A DNA stretch of 64,000 nt. Source: Trogon surrucura (taxonomy: Eukaryota > Chordata > Aves > Trogoniformes > Trogonidae). Numbering within the stretch: the stretch's first letter is position 1; each line of letters opens with the position of its first letter. The position numbers were made by a program, and so were the translations under genes. This document shows positions 1 through 12,467 of the stretch, piece after piece. The notes under the pieces were generated by a model that searched no databases, was not told where the DNA came from, and was given only the letters and a program-made list of their open reading frames with translations. The stretch is from assembly GCA_020746105.1 (NCBI GenBank), contig CM036627.1, forward strand, positions 434,001 through 498,000, in the 5' to 3' direction.

Positions 1-3000
1 GGCACTTGGGGGACTGATTCACTGAGCTGTTTCAAGAGAGTCTCCAACCGGCACGGAGCGTTCCCGGTGCAGCCTGAACGTGTCCGCATGAAACTGTTTC
101 ATCCAGCTCTTACTTATTTACAAGAACTAAAGCCAGGTGACATTCACCACTTCGATATAATCGGCACAAAAAATAAAAACCTTACTCTTGGCCCGACCAC
201 GTTCACAAAACAAGAGCAAGACTCTTGTTCTGTAATTAGATGCCAAGAACTATGGCAAGTCCAGCTCAAACTAGACCTCACAACCACACTGGAAACCCAG
301 CAGCACAGCACTCGCTAACCCATCCAGGAGCCCAGAAGACACGCTACTTCCTGCACAGAAGAGCAGCTTCTCCCCACTCACATTTCACACAGCAGTCCTA
401 TTTAGCTGTGGCTGCAAGAAAACCTTGCCTATGCGAGATTTTTAAATAGACATTTTACCTGAGGAAGGTTGGATACCTTTTAGGAGTTGGCCCATTTGAA
501 GATTGTAGATGCAGATAGTGCCTTACAGAAAGTTATAAGCAAAACATACCATCTCATTAGTCACTGACATTCAGGCTTCCTGTATATTTTATCTCAGTTT
601 GCTTTCCAAGTATTTTTCTTTCATGGAACATTTACTTCTACAAAAACACTGTAGTTTACATAGTTGTCTGAAAAAGCAATTTCAAGTTTTCTTCATCAAT
701 CAACCATCCAGCCTTTGAAAAAAGTACTCTGATGATTTTCTATGAAATAGTTATTCACTATCTATGAGAGGAATGGGAGGGGTAAGAGGACTATTTATCA
801 CACCAGTAAACACAGTATGTCTAAAGTTTTGCTAACAAGAGGCAGAAACAACAACCTCAGGTCAATTGCCATGGGCCAGCAGAGACAGTACTCAGGAGAC
901 ACCAGTTGTTTTTCCAGGCCAGCTAAAAACGTTTCAGTGAGAAGCAGATGCCTCTAGAAGACAGGCACACTTCCTCCACAGCACTCCTGAACAGTCCCCC
1001 CACACTGCTCTGCTGGAGTGCAGCCACAAAGATCCTTTTCGCACCTGATACTCTTCAAATACACTAAAACAAAGACAGCATGTTGACACTCCAGCTTTTA
1101 GGTTTACAGTCCCAAGCCAGCCATAGGTATGCAAAACTGAGCTCTGCGCCTGACTGTGGAAGAACACACCAGAAATGAATGTATCTGGCCTAATGAAACG
1201 CTAAATTTAGAAGCTGTAACATGAGAAATTCCATCAGAGAAACCCACCTTGAAGCACGCTACTCATTTATCAGTTTGACCTCATGCTCTTCCACAAATTC
1301 CAGCAGAGGCACAGGATACATATGATAACAGGATGTTGCTAGTGTGACTGAATATAAGAGAATACACAGCACAGAGATACACACAGGACTTGATCCTAAG
1401 CTGCATATTCCATCATTGTAAAGTAGCTGCACTTAAATACTACTAATCCCCTTGTAGTTTTAGTACTGTGCAAAATGGCGAGTAATAAGCAAGATAAACA
1501 GACTGTATTTTAACCCACCTTCTGTCACAAACCACTTATTAAACAAATACGAGGTCTTGATAAGAATGGATTTTATCCCAATGCAAACTTTGGGAATAAG
1601 CAGTCCTACACATTCCACAAAGCAGGAAATCACAACCAAGTATCACTCATGTTAAATATCAAGTGAGCTACACACCAGTTCCGAGGCACTTGCCAGCAGA
1701 CATAATCAGCACCATCCCTATGTTACAAAAAACACCCAACTTCAGCCTTCGGAGAGCCGTGCCAAAGCACAGGATGTTTAGAAAAAAAGCAAGTTGAGAA
1801 AAACCCTCCAGTTCAGATTCCACTCCTGCCTTGCTCAGGGAATGCAAGGTGTCCACATGACCCCTAAGGAGCGATGCATAACTGGCTTCGTGGCACCTTA
1901 CATTTACACAGCCTAGTTGTAGACACAAGCTAAAAACAAAAGCGTGCTTCTACCAATGTATTCCTTGCTCAAAACAATCTCTTTGGATTGAGTTATTCAC
2001 TTGTAGTGTATAAAAACAGGAAGCACCCTCACGTACTTGTTTCTCAGAACAAACCTGAGGTCAGTTCTTGATGCTTGCAATGCATGTTAAAGAGCTGATA
2101 AGATACATCTTACTAATTTATGTACAGTTTTCCTTTTTCAGATGTTTTAATTCAAATTTCTTGAGTCAGAAACACTACATAGAATCTACAGCATACCTAG
2201 AAAAAGTTGAAAGCAGCAGATACTAACAGTTCCCCTTACTTTTAAAACAAAATAAAAATCAGTACATATCATAAAGCAGTTCGGAATTTCATACTAGAAG
2301 CTTAACTGAGGCTGAATACAGCCAGCTTACAAAAAGTGTCCTAAAACATTTACAAAAGGCCATTATGTATTTTTAAAATGAAGATGGGATGAAAGCACAT
2401 ACAATACATATCAAGTACCATCACTTAACCTGTTCTCCCTAGTGGATCTAAAATAATTTCCCTTAGAAATTAATTCAGCGAGACTACCAGTAGGAAACAT
2501 CCAAAGGCAGTCCAATAATCATAGAATCATAGAATCATAGAATGTTAGGGATTGGAAGGGACCTCGAAAGATCATCAATAATAGCAGTTATGCCGATCTT
2601 GGCAAACTCAATCGCTCGATATAAGATGAAGCAGATGACCATTTTAGCAGTTTTACATTGATCTCCCCATCTTTGCCTTCACTTTTTTCCCTGCTATTAT
2701 CAACTATTCTGTTTCAGTTTCATAAATCGGGCTACTTGGTTTTACTAATTCAGTTTTTTGACAGCATGCACGCTTCTGAAAGGGGTCCTTCACACCTTGC
2801 CTGCGTTGGCATGGTGTAAGTGCTGTGAGCACTACTGGTGTAGTTACTGCAGCAATCCTTATCCAGCCCTCTCCAACTCTAGTCCTCCAGATACTGTTTC
2901 TCATGGCCTCTCCACGGTAAACAAAATTTCTTTGGCCATTCAAATAGCACCGTGCTTCAAAAGGAAGAAGCTGTTTCCCCTCAAAATAAAGCGAAACAAA

Positions 3001-6000
3001 GACATACTTTCCATTAAAAAGCATTTGAAGCTGGAAAACTTGCATAAGAAATATGTGAAGACTCATTTTTAAATAACTATACAGCAGAGAAAAAACAAGT
3101 TACCTTTGAGCAGCATGAGCATTACTATTAATCTCTTTGACCTAGCCGTGCATTCCCAGTCCATACCAGTACTGACAATTTTGTCCCTGTTCAGTTTCTG
3201 CTGGTAAGAAACTCCTTTTACTCCACATCATGGGAACATTTACTAAAGCTCTTTTCTTCTTGATGCATCTGCTCGCTCCCTCCGTACTTCCAACTACTTT
3301 ATTAGAATTAAAAGCTTAACTAAAAGTTGTAAACAAAAAGGGCAAGTAAATAAGATGTCTTACGGGAGCTGTGTTGTAAATACTCAGTTTACAGCATGTT
3401 GCAAACATGCAGACAAAATGTACAGGTACTTGTGACTTTACAGAAAACTGCACAGAAAAAAGGTATCAACCCAACTGCCTCTTTACTAACAGAAGTTACA
3501 CATTCAGCAAACAGTCATGACAGACATTTACTCAAACATTACTCCTAACCACCCCCTCTGCCCCTCCAAGTCTGCAGACAAAGCCTTCTACCAAACTTGC
3601 TGACCTGCCTGACAGCGTGAGTTTGAGCCATGGTTTGTTTCACTGACGTGGTTGGGCTAGTGCCCTGGCAGGGAACCAAGGAGAACAATACTTGGCAGGA
3701 CAGAAGGGCTTCCCATCACTCTGAAAAACGAGCATGCTGACCACAGCAGCTCTTCCTGCACCTCTCCTTCTCCTTCCTCTGACCCTCAGAAGAAACCACC
3801 ACCAGAGCCCTGCCACCGTGGTACTGACCGCCCAGAGGATACGGGATAGCACTTGCCGCTGAAGTTCTCTCTCTCTCTGCCCTTCCCTGCCCCATTATAC
3901 TCAACAACAAGATGATACTCGCACAGCACCCTGAGAAGGAAGCTTTATTCATTGCAGCAAAGAGACATGCCCTAAAAATCCTGAAGTTTCATCAGTGGGC
4001 AAAAGGAATCCCTGCATGCACAGCACCATTAAGAGGTTAAACAAGCATAAGCAGTCACCTGCTTGTAGTCTTGCTTAAAAAGTTCAAATCCAAAATGGAC
4101 TGACTTACCAACCTGTTTCTCAAGGATCTTGATGGAAAAATAAAAAAAAAAATCACTAACTTCACAGGATACACAATGTAAAACAGATGACACCGCTCAT
4201 GTGCAACCAGAGATTCCTTATTTCAGTTACATTCTCTTTTTTATTATACCTTAGAAGAAAATCCAACTTGGTTTTTTTTCCTCTAGGAACAAAAAAAAAG
4301 TCATACTTGGCAATAGGTTTGGGAAACGTATTGATCACTGCTAAGAGAAAAATGTAAGCGCCCCGTGGTTACCAGGTACTACATAGCCAGAGAGGGAGAG
4401 ATCGGATACCCTAGGACAAAATGAAAACTGGTCAAATCAAAATAAATGTGTTTGGGTGAAAACGAAGAACTCCCAATTACTGCTCTTAGAGACAAAGTTG
4501 TCCTTAACTGTTTTATCTGCCTTTATTCATAATATGGATTCTTACATTCAGAACAGACGTGAAAGCACTGTTAGCATTTCACGTGTGGAATTCTTCCTTC
4601 CCTGTGTGTTCACCTGCCTCCACTGATTCACGGTCTCCTCCCCAAACTATCCCTGAGAACATCTTCACACTACCCCATCTTTGCATTTTGAGTCAACATA
4701 ATGTAGTAATGCCATTCCAGATAGCAACTTGAAATAGTTTTGGTCCCAAAGCTAACATTAAAAAGTAATACAACAATCAGGAGCCAAAAGAACTAGTCAG
4801 GTCCATTTAACAAGAAATAAAATGTACTAATACAAGCGAGGTTGACTTGATTCAGTCAGAATAACACTGAATTGTTAAGAACAACTGGAAAACTTTCATG
4901 ACTGTCTTACAACTAAGTTATACTGTTTACAAGTAGCCTTCATAAAAAATATCTCTTCTAATCATGGTACAGTTATTCACGCGGATCGAGAGTAACTGCA
5001 CGCAGCTTTGGTTGTGTGCTCATAGCTACAGTCATCCTGCTCTGCACGGGACCAGCAGAAAAAGAAATGCGTCACGAAAGTGAAGTCTTCCAAAGTCCAA
5101 CTACCTACCCAAGTCCAAGAAGCACTCCTCTGTATTTGCATTCACCCAGGTTTATAGACATCCTTAATTATCTACTTACACAGAGAGCTTTTGTACTCGG
5201 TAGCACAAAGGTACTGATGCAATTGTACATGCACTTCTAAAACATTTTGAATTTAAAAAACGGCTTCTGTCTAAATATTAAATACAAATGACCTGCAAAG
5301 AGTGAACAATTTGCTACCACTTGGAAAGACGATGATGTGAGAGCTTTCAAAAATCTAAAAAAGCATATTTTACCATCAGAATGGAGAAAGCAGTAACTAT
5401 AGCTGTAATTACAGTTAAACTGCAAGACCTTATTGACTAAAAGAACAGCTAGCGACCGTAGCCTAAACTTGTTGTTGATAGGAAAAAAGGCTAAGGCTAT
5501 TTCACCACCATTTAACAGTTGCTATTAGTAAAAGTTTGTAAAAATAACAAAGAAACGTTTTGTAAACAGTGAAGCAGACAGAGCACGTTGTTTTAACAAA
5601 TGTCATCTAGCTGGTTTGTTCCCATCAGTTACTGTGTTTTCACAGAAGATTTCTAATTTTAATAAGCAGAATTTCATTTGGCAACAAACTCGCATCTCTC
5701 ATGAGAATCTGTACTTATAAACATTAGCTTTTTTTTTTTTAAAGAACATTTAGAAGCTGGCAGACCTCAGATCCAGTAATAGTTTCAACACTGCCCTTAA
5801 CAACAAAGTCCAACCTAATATGCTTCTGCCCAGGGATCTGATCTGGCACGCCGAAGTTTCTCACTTCAGCAAGTTAATAATACAGTCAGAAGGGTCAGTT
5901 ATACAGCCTGAGCCCATGGGCTTGGCATATCCACAAGCCCCAGAATATCCACCACTGCGAGTCCAGCAGCATCTGTTTTAGCAACAAGAGCCCCTCTAAA

Positions 6001-9000
6001 GGCAGACAAACATCGCCCAAACAAAAAGAAAATGGAGAAGCCGTTATCAGTATGATTTGTTCTCTCTGAGGACCAGGCACAGAGGGAAGAACTCTCACTG
6101 TTGGACACCAGTAAAAGCACTTCCAACCCAAAAGCTGCTTCTACCACTGGAGGACTTGCCTTACCATCAACATAGCTAGGTATGAGTTGTAGAACAGCAA
6201 GGAAAACTTTAACATAAGTTTTCATCTGAAGTGCCTGCTTAAGGTTTTCCAATTCTACAAATGAATGTCCTTAGGTTTATGTGGGGCAGGGGAAAAAAAA
6301 AAAAGCTAAACACCTAAAGCTCAGAATTCCTCTAAGTTAAATTTGTGTAGTAGAAATTTAATAAAAGAGCCATTTCTTGGGTGCAAGGACAGAGCTCTGT
6401 TGAAAGCACATAGATGCTACTCTCAACTAAAAAAAAAAGGCTTATATTCCTGTTCTCTCATCCTCATCCACTGCATCTCTTTATTATGTGTTACCAGGAC
6501 AAATCTGCTCTCCCTCCCCAAAGATTAGAGCTCGATGGCCTCATGCCTTATAAATGGAATCAGAGTGTAATATCCTGACCACCTGTCAGTTTGGTTGCAG
6601 GTTTGGTTTTTTGGTTTTGGTTTGTTGGGTTTTTTTTTTCCTAACCAGTTTTAGGTTTTCTTTCTTTTAAAGAATAAGCTGGTTTCATTTGAAGGTAACC
6701 CACATCAGAAAAGCAGACACCCTCCACCCTTTCCTGCCTGTCCGGGCCAGCCTCCCTCGCCACACGCACCTTCTCGCACGTGCCCCGCGCGGCAGAGCCT
6801 GTCTGCCAGCACGGCTTCCACCCGAGCCAGGGAGCAGCGTCACCTCCAGCTCATCATCACCCAACCTGCACTTACCTGTGACAACCTAGCCCGAAGCATT
6901 GCCCAAACACTTTTAGAGTGACAGCTCCACTAAGCAGGAAGCACCTCATTTCCAGTTTATGACTTTGTTTACTGGCTACGTCGTTCCGCCACAGAAAAGT
7001 TTAAGGGCTTCATGACATTTCACTGAGAAGATTTTATAAAATTCAGTGTCTGTATCAGAGTGCAATACAGGATACTAAAATATCACTCATCCTTTTCAAC
7101 AGATATTTTCACTTTCTGATCTGCATACTCTGTAGCACATCACCTTTGCTAAAAAGTTTTCCACAAAACCCTTCATGGAGTTAATACGGGGCATAAAACT
7201 AAGTCTTCTTTTACGAAAAAAAAAAAAGTACCTTATCCAGATCTCTTAACAACTAACTCCACAGCTCCTAAACACACTGGTTCAGCTCACTTCCCCCCAA
7301 CCCCATGACTCCTCAGCCTTCCTCCTAAGAATCTGAAGAACAGCATTCAATCAACTGTTCACGTTCATTAATCTCTCTTCCAGCTTTCCTCACAGACGCA
7401 TCCAGAAATCCTTCAGCTCTGTTTCCAACAGGAGGTAGTAAACAGACTTTTGCTGAACCCACTTAGTTCTTTCCATACCAAACCACCAAATAAGGTGGAA
7501 GAAAGTCTCTTAACCCAGTTACTACAAACAGACTCAGAGGCACATATCCAAGTTTGAATTGCAAAGAAGAGAAAAAGTAATCTTCAGACTGATTGTTCCT
7601 CTCCTGTAGACAGAAAGTCATTTCTTTAAATTAGGATAATCTCAAGGAGGGAATTAAGGCTTCAGAAAGTAAGGGACAACCACTTTTTGCTTAATTTGTA
7701 AGCGAAAACAAAACGGCCTCTACACAGAGAACATTCAGCAGACGAATAAACAAAGCAAGGTAATAAAAAAAAGTAAGAAAAGACTACAATAAGGTGATAA
7801 AAAACAGCCAGCATGCATTTAGAGACAAACAAGCCTGTCTTCCTGCTTTAACTAATCATTCATGCAGCGAGGGGGAGGGAGGAGGAAGGAGCAGTAACTC
7901 TAAGCTATTCAGACTATAGTAAGACTTGTGATGTCTTGTAACGTTCCCACAGTAAAATATGACTATACTGTAGCTTCATCTAAACCATAAGACTTTTTCC
8001 ACTTGTGCACCAAGTGTACTCTAAGAGTACATAACGAGCCTCCCGAGTTTGGCAGTAAGCTATCACCCTGACATTATGCAATGTTTTCATTAACTCCGAT
8101 GGTGAAACAGGGTGTTTATACAGTTTATGAACAAAGCTGAACTGGAAGAGTTCACAAGCACTCTGCTACGAAGTCTAGTTCTGCCTTCCAAACTCAATAA
8201 ACTCGCGAAGCGATCAGAAGTCATTAGAACGAAGTTCAACAGAAGCAAGAGCAAAGCTCTGTACTTGAGAGAGGAAACAGGGGTCCAAGCACGCAACACC
8301 AAGCAGCTGACCAGGCAGCTGTACTGCAGAGCCTAAATCGTGATGGTATCACGGATCAAAGCTAGTAACCCCATACGTCATTAGTGTAGAAATGACAAAG
8401 AAAATGAAAACCAAAACAAAAAGCCACCCACGTATGGAACTCAAACATCACCCCATAAACACTGTATGTAAGAAGGGGAGATGAGTCGTTCTTCTCACTG
8501 GCAAAGCCTCAGCTGAAGCAACGTGACCACTGTATTTTAAGATGCTTCAACACTTCACTCTAAGAATGGCAGCGCAGGAAAGGTAAAGCCAAGCATCAGC
8601 AATTCAGTTACCGCAAGCTCCAGACCAGGTACAGAGGCAGTTCCGTGAACGTGCTTTGAGCATTCACTGCCCTCCCACCCGATGGGTAAGTCCCGAGTGA
8701 TGCTCAGCAGACATGTCCTGGGGATGGCCCATACCTCTGCATGGCAAAGTGCATAATTTCACCTGCATTTTCAAGCCTCGGGAGCGGTCACTTGCCAAAT
8801 GGCTCCATGGGCTTGCTCTGCAACGCTCCACATTCCATCTCTTCCATACTGCTCTCATATATTGCATGTTTCTATCCGTAACTTTCAAACTTTCCTGATA
8901 ATAAAGGCAGGTCAGGGCCTTAGGGCCAATTTATTGTTTTTTTCTTAATTTCTACTCACCCCTCTCACCTCTGTGAATTAAAATATTCTGTAACTTTTCC

Positions 9001-11397
9001 CCCTGTTAAAAGAGTGATCATACATCTAGCTCTCCCCTTTCTTTTCCTGCACCACCCACTTTTGCTGGTGACAACAAGAGTCTTATTGGTAGTACGACAA
9101 AGGCTAAATCATACCTTCCCTCAATCTGCCTGGACACTACAATCTTATTAACTATGGTTTTAAGCTTAATTCTAACTACATGAACCACATCTCTCTGCTC
9201 CATATGGATTTCAATGTAATTTTTTGTAAAAATGAAAAAAAAAAAAAACCAACAACCAAACAGTTCAAAGTTTTTTTAAGTCTATTCCTTTATGTTTCAC
9301 TTGGTGTGTGGATAGGGAGCCTTCTCAGGAGCTTGAGGGTCTGTAGAAAAGTGGAGACTATGGCAAGCAGAGTGGTCTGCTTCTCCCCTGTCCTTTGCTC
9401 TTAATTGGCGAGGACTGGAAGCAGGTGACTGCACACTTGGCCGCTTGTATCCTGTGGTGCAGCTGCTAAGCAGAAAGCAGCACATGTAAACATTTGCATG
9501 ATTCGTGCCTCCTAAGAGTCTCTGTGGGCCGCATGTGGCATTTAGGCAGCACTTTCACAACCCCCTTTGTGCACGGTATTGCTCTGTTATATTAGCACAC
9601 AGTCAAGCTAGAGGGATCTACTAAAATGGCTGGAGATACTCTCCACTGTTTGGCAAGATCCGTGATTTATTTCGAGTTTTTTGTTAATTACCTTAAAAGA
9701 ATTTCAAGACAACTTCTGAGGAGTTTCACCCAGTCTGTGATACGACATTTCAAAATGAATAGGAATCTCAATTTATTGTGAGTTTAAAAAAAAAAAAAAA
9801 CACAAAAAAAACACCAAAGCCACCCAACAACCTAGTAACTTGCTTCATAAATTTGTCTCCTGCTAAACCAGATGGGTTATGAAAGGCATCTGATCACTTA
9901 TGACACAGGAACTAAAAATGTTTCCAAGGTTTTAATGTGTTCTGCCTAAAAACTAAAAGAGGAGAATAGCAAAGGTCACACAGACATTTTGAAGCGTTAC
10001 AGCAGAACATTTTAAAGCTGCAAATATTGACTTGGGTTTTAACAGGCCGTTTTGAAATTTTACTTCATCTTGACAGTAAACAGTTTCTAAACTTCATGGT
10101 CTGGTATTAAAATCTATAGAGGTTCTAAAGACAACCTGCCTTGATGCAATCAACCAGGTGAAGATTTAAGCAATTTCCTATCAAGGGGGAAACCAAAGAG
10201 AAAAGCGTATTTCAAATCCCTAGTACTTAAACCCCACTAATTTATACACGTTTATGATAATTCCTCTACTATCCATGCTATCATCACACCATATAATCCT
10301 TACAGCATATACATACAAGAAATCCACCTAAGAGTGGTCATTTATGTGGTGTCACTATTAGCAAACATGTCATTAACAAACCTAATTAAGATGTGTATGT
10401 CATCTAAGTGTTCATATTTAACACACGGATATCCAAGCAATATTAAAGTGTTTCTCAAAACACCAACGTGATTATAACACAAAAAGAATGCATTTCTAGA
10501 ACTGAAAGCAACCAGGTAAACAATAGACTAGTGAAAACTTTACAAACCCCAAATATCTAAGATTTTTTTCTTAATTAACTCAAAATTCTATGATAAGTAC
10601 TCATGAGATTTGCTTAAAAAATTATCTAGCTTTAACAGGAATCAATAATCACTGCTCATGTGGATCAAAACAGAAGTCATGACATGCTTTCAACTCTAGG
10701 GGCATCAGCAGCTGTTGCTATACTGCGAAAGAGCTGAAGTGTTATAAACATATACGTAGGCAGCACAGTTTATTTTTCTGTAAACCCAGATGTCTGTAAT
10801 CCAGACAAGATGTAACCAAATCATCGTGAAAAAGCAGTATTTCAGCAGGCTTGTTATGATGTATTTCTTTTATAACTGCAAGAAAAAACACTACCAGCTT
10901 ACAAAACAACACCGATAGATGCTATGGTTATTTTCAGGGTGTTTTTCAGCTACGTTTTGACATTCTTGTATATGTGCTGGCATTGTCTGTTCGATGCCCG
11001 ATTTGCCTTTGACCGACCCCGGCCCCAGCGCCGCAGCTCGGTGCTGAGAACCCGACTGTGCCCGACACACCAACTGCAGCACTCCCCGAGCAGAGCAGTT
11101 CGCTCCCGTGTTTGCCTCCCTTCCACCCGCCCAAGACAATGGCAAGCCGAAGGGCAGGCAGGACGTGGGGCTGCCCGTCACCTCGGCCGGGTACCTTCCA
11201 GCCTCCCACTCCCGCCGGCACTGCCCGGGCCGAACCCGAGCACCTGGATTCCCTCCCATCCCCCAGAACGACACGGGAGGGGATGAGATGGAGCGGTAAC
11301 ACCGAAACGAACAACCGGGCTGCTTCTAACCCGCGGGGGGAAAAAAAAACCCACAAAACAAAACAAAAAAAACCCCACATCTTGTTAAAGCGTTTAC
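1..11397 (-). other. ATOSA: Probable ATOSA (FAM214A) intron 1, partial
   Basis: This AT-rich stretch follows the splice donor GTAAAC at 11397 on the minus strand and runs off the left edge, so it is read as the first intron of ATOSA. No open frame in it resembles a known protein; the short ORFs are scattered, overlap on both strands and have no family features. No second coding exon was recognised, so the next exon probably lies left of the window. Visible contents are a 60-bp CR1 tail near 2.5 kb, several A or T runs (for example 5729-5741 and 9786-9800) and otherwise unremarkable single-copy sequence. The assignment depends on the small first coding exon and on gene order. Confidence 0.55.
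2517..2580 (-). mobile_element. CR1 LINE 3'-tail fragment
   Basis: Three ATCATAGA-type octamer units are followed by a segment (ATGTTAGGGATTGGAAGGG) that matches the 3' tail of the larger CR1 copy at 45.79 kb. On the minus strand this is the usual CR1 3' end with ATTCTATG repeats. Only about 60 bp remain, so it is a severely 5'-truncated insertion. It belongs to the same subfamily as the intronic ONECUT1 copy and differs from the 17.2-kb copy, which has GGTTTCAGCTGGAAGAG at this place. Confidence 0.85.
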
Positions 11398-11413
11398 CTC
11401 GTTCCGGCTTCAT
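11398..11413 (-). CDS. ATOSA: ATOSA first coding exon (16 nt)
   Basis: On the minus strand an ATG at 11413 is followed by codons for MKPER and one extra G at 11398, then a splice donor GTAAACG. From memory, vertebrate ATOSA (FAM214A, 'atos homolog A', a protein with a conserved C-terminal domain and a nuclear transcriptional role in the fly homologue) starts with a very similar MKPDRD peptide. The split codon G|AN fits a following D or E. The context ACAAAATGA has an A at -3, a good initiation context. The exon sits at the edge of a CpG island, 3' of a TATA box at 11720-11712. In mammals ATOSA lies immediately downstream of ONECUT1 in the same orientation, as here. The match is only five or six residues long, so identity leans on synteny. 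The reading frame beyond the donor does not continue a protein and is intron. Confidence 0.6.
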
Positions 11414-11690
11414 TTTGTCCGTCTCCTCAGGGAGGTCTGACGGGAGCCGAGGTGCTGCTGCTCCGCCGCTCTCCCCGCCAGGACCGGCCGTCGCTGCCCC
11501 CAGCTAGCGACAGGAGTTATTTTTTTTACGAGCGTAAGAACAACCGGGAGACCGGCGGCTCCGCTGGGGGTTCGCCCGACCCCTGCGCGGGCAGCTGGGC
11601 CCGCCGGCGGGCGGGGGGGGGGGGGGGGGGGGGGGCGGGGGGGGTTGAGCGCCGGCGGCCCCTGCCCGCTCCCGGCCAGGGTGTCCTTCC
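11414..11690 (-). other. ATOSA: Proposed ATOSA 5' UTR
   Basis: This is the interval between the proposed ATOSA start codon and the position about 25-30 nt downstream of the minus-strand TATA box. It is GC-rich and includes a long homopolymer C tract in transcript sense (11635-11613). The transcription start is inferred from TATA spacing only; CpG-island promoters often have dispersed starts, so longer 5' ends reaching toward 12.4 kb are possible. Confidence 0.4.
11613..11644. repeat. Poly(G)/poly(C) tract
   Basis: A run of 23 G residues (11613-11635), then one C and eight more G, on the plus strand. It reads as C23 in the proposed ATOSA 5' UTR. Such runs can form G-quadruplex or i-motif structures and are prone to length error in assemblies, so its exact length should be treated with caution. 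Confidence 0.9.
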
Positions 11691-11711
11691 GTGACACGGC
11701 GCCGCGCGGGG

Positions 11712-11720
11712 CTATTTATA
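11712..11720 (-). promoter_or_regulatory. ATOSA: TATA box, ATOSA promoter
   Basis: The minus strand reads TATAAATAG, a full match to the TATAWAWR consensus, inside an otherwise extremely GC-rich island. It lies about 292 nt upstream of the proposed ATOSA ATG and predicts a transcription start near 11685. A TATA box inside a strong CpG island is uncommon but not exceptional. Confidence 0.5.
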
Positions 11721-12104
11721 ACCTGCCGGGGAAAAGATCCCACAACAGACCTCGGCTCACCCCCGGCCGCGCCGGCTCTGAGTCACCGCGGCCCCGGGCG
11801 ACGGCGGCCCCGGCCGGAGTCCCCTCCCTCCCGCCTGCCCCGAGGAGGGCAGCGAGCGGCTCCCCCCACACACGGCCCAACACCCCCCACCCCCACCCCG
11901 CACCTCCGCCCCGCCGGGCCCGCGGCCTCCGCCTCGTCACCGGCCGGCGACTGCCGGCGGGGGGCTGCCCGGCACCTTCATCCCCGGCCCCACCGCTGCC
12001 GCCCGGTGCTGCCGAGCCGTGCCCCCCGCGCTTCGCCCCGGTCAGACAGCCCGCCCCTCCCGCCGCCGCGGAGCGCCGCTCTCCATGGCTCTGCCTCCTG
12101 CCCT

Positions 12105-12136
12105 TCCTCCTCCTCCTCCTCCTCCTCCTCCTTCTC
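12105..12136. repeat. (CCT)n trinucleotide repeat
   Basis: A tandem CCT run with about nine units, slightly interrupted at the end (CCTTCTCC), lies within the ATOSA CpG island. It explains the poly-Leu, poly-Ser and poly-Glu stretches in the ORFs that overlap here. Confidence 0.9.
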
Positions 12137-12384
12137 CCCGCCGCTGACTAACTCCCCTCCTCTCCGCCGGGCACTCCCCGCCTCCCGCCGAGCGGGGCAC
12201 ACACATCACAGCCCGCCGCGGGCAGACAGGACGGCTCGGCCGCGGGGCCCCGGCCTCGGGGGACCCGCCACGTTCGGCCGCCGGACGGGGGACGCGCGGC
12301 AGCCGCCTGCCACGACCGCGGGACCCCGCGCCGCGCTCATCCCGCCCCCGGGCCGGGCCCAACCGCCCCGCCCCTCGCCCGCCT

Positions 12385-12467
12385 CACGTGCCCCGCGGCG
12401 GCCAATCCCCTGCCCTCACTTCCTGCGTGCCTGCCCGCCCGCCCAGCAACTCGGTTGTCACGGCAAC
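12385..12467. promoter_or_regulatory. ATOSA: Promoter motif cluster: E-box, CCAAT, ETS, RFX X-box
   Basis: Within 83 bp are CACGTG (12385-12390), CCAAT (12402-12406), CACTTCCTG, i.e. an ETS core on the minus strand (12417-12425), and GTTGTCACGGCAAC (12454-12467). The last is a near-perfect inverted-repeat X-box of the type bound by RFX factors. This grouping is typical of a housekeeping or bidirectional promoter. The cluster lies about 0.7 kb upstream of the TATA box, so it may serve an alternative ATOSA start or a divergent transcript. Confidence 0.5.

Noticed and set aside
10946..11413. 155-residue minus-strand ORF starting MKPER
   Set aside because: Only the first 16 nt look coding; the frame then reads through a splice donor into intron and low-complexity sequence.
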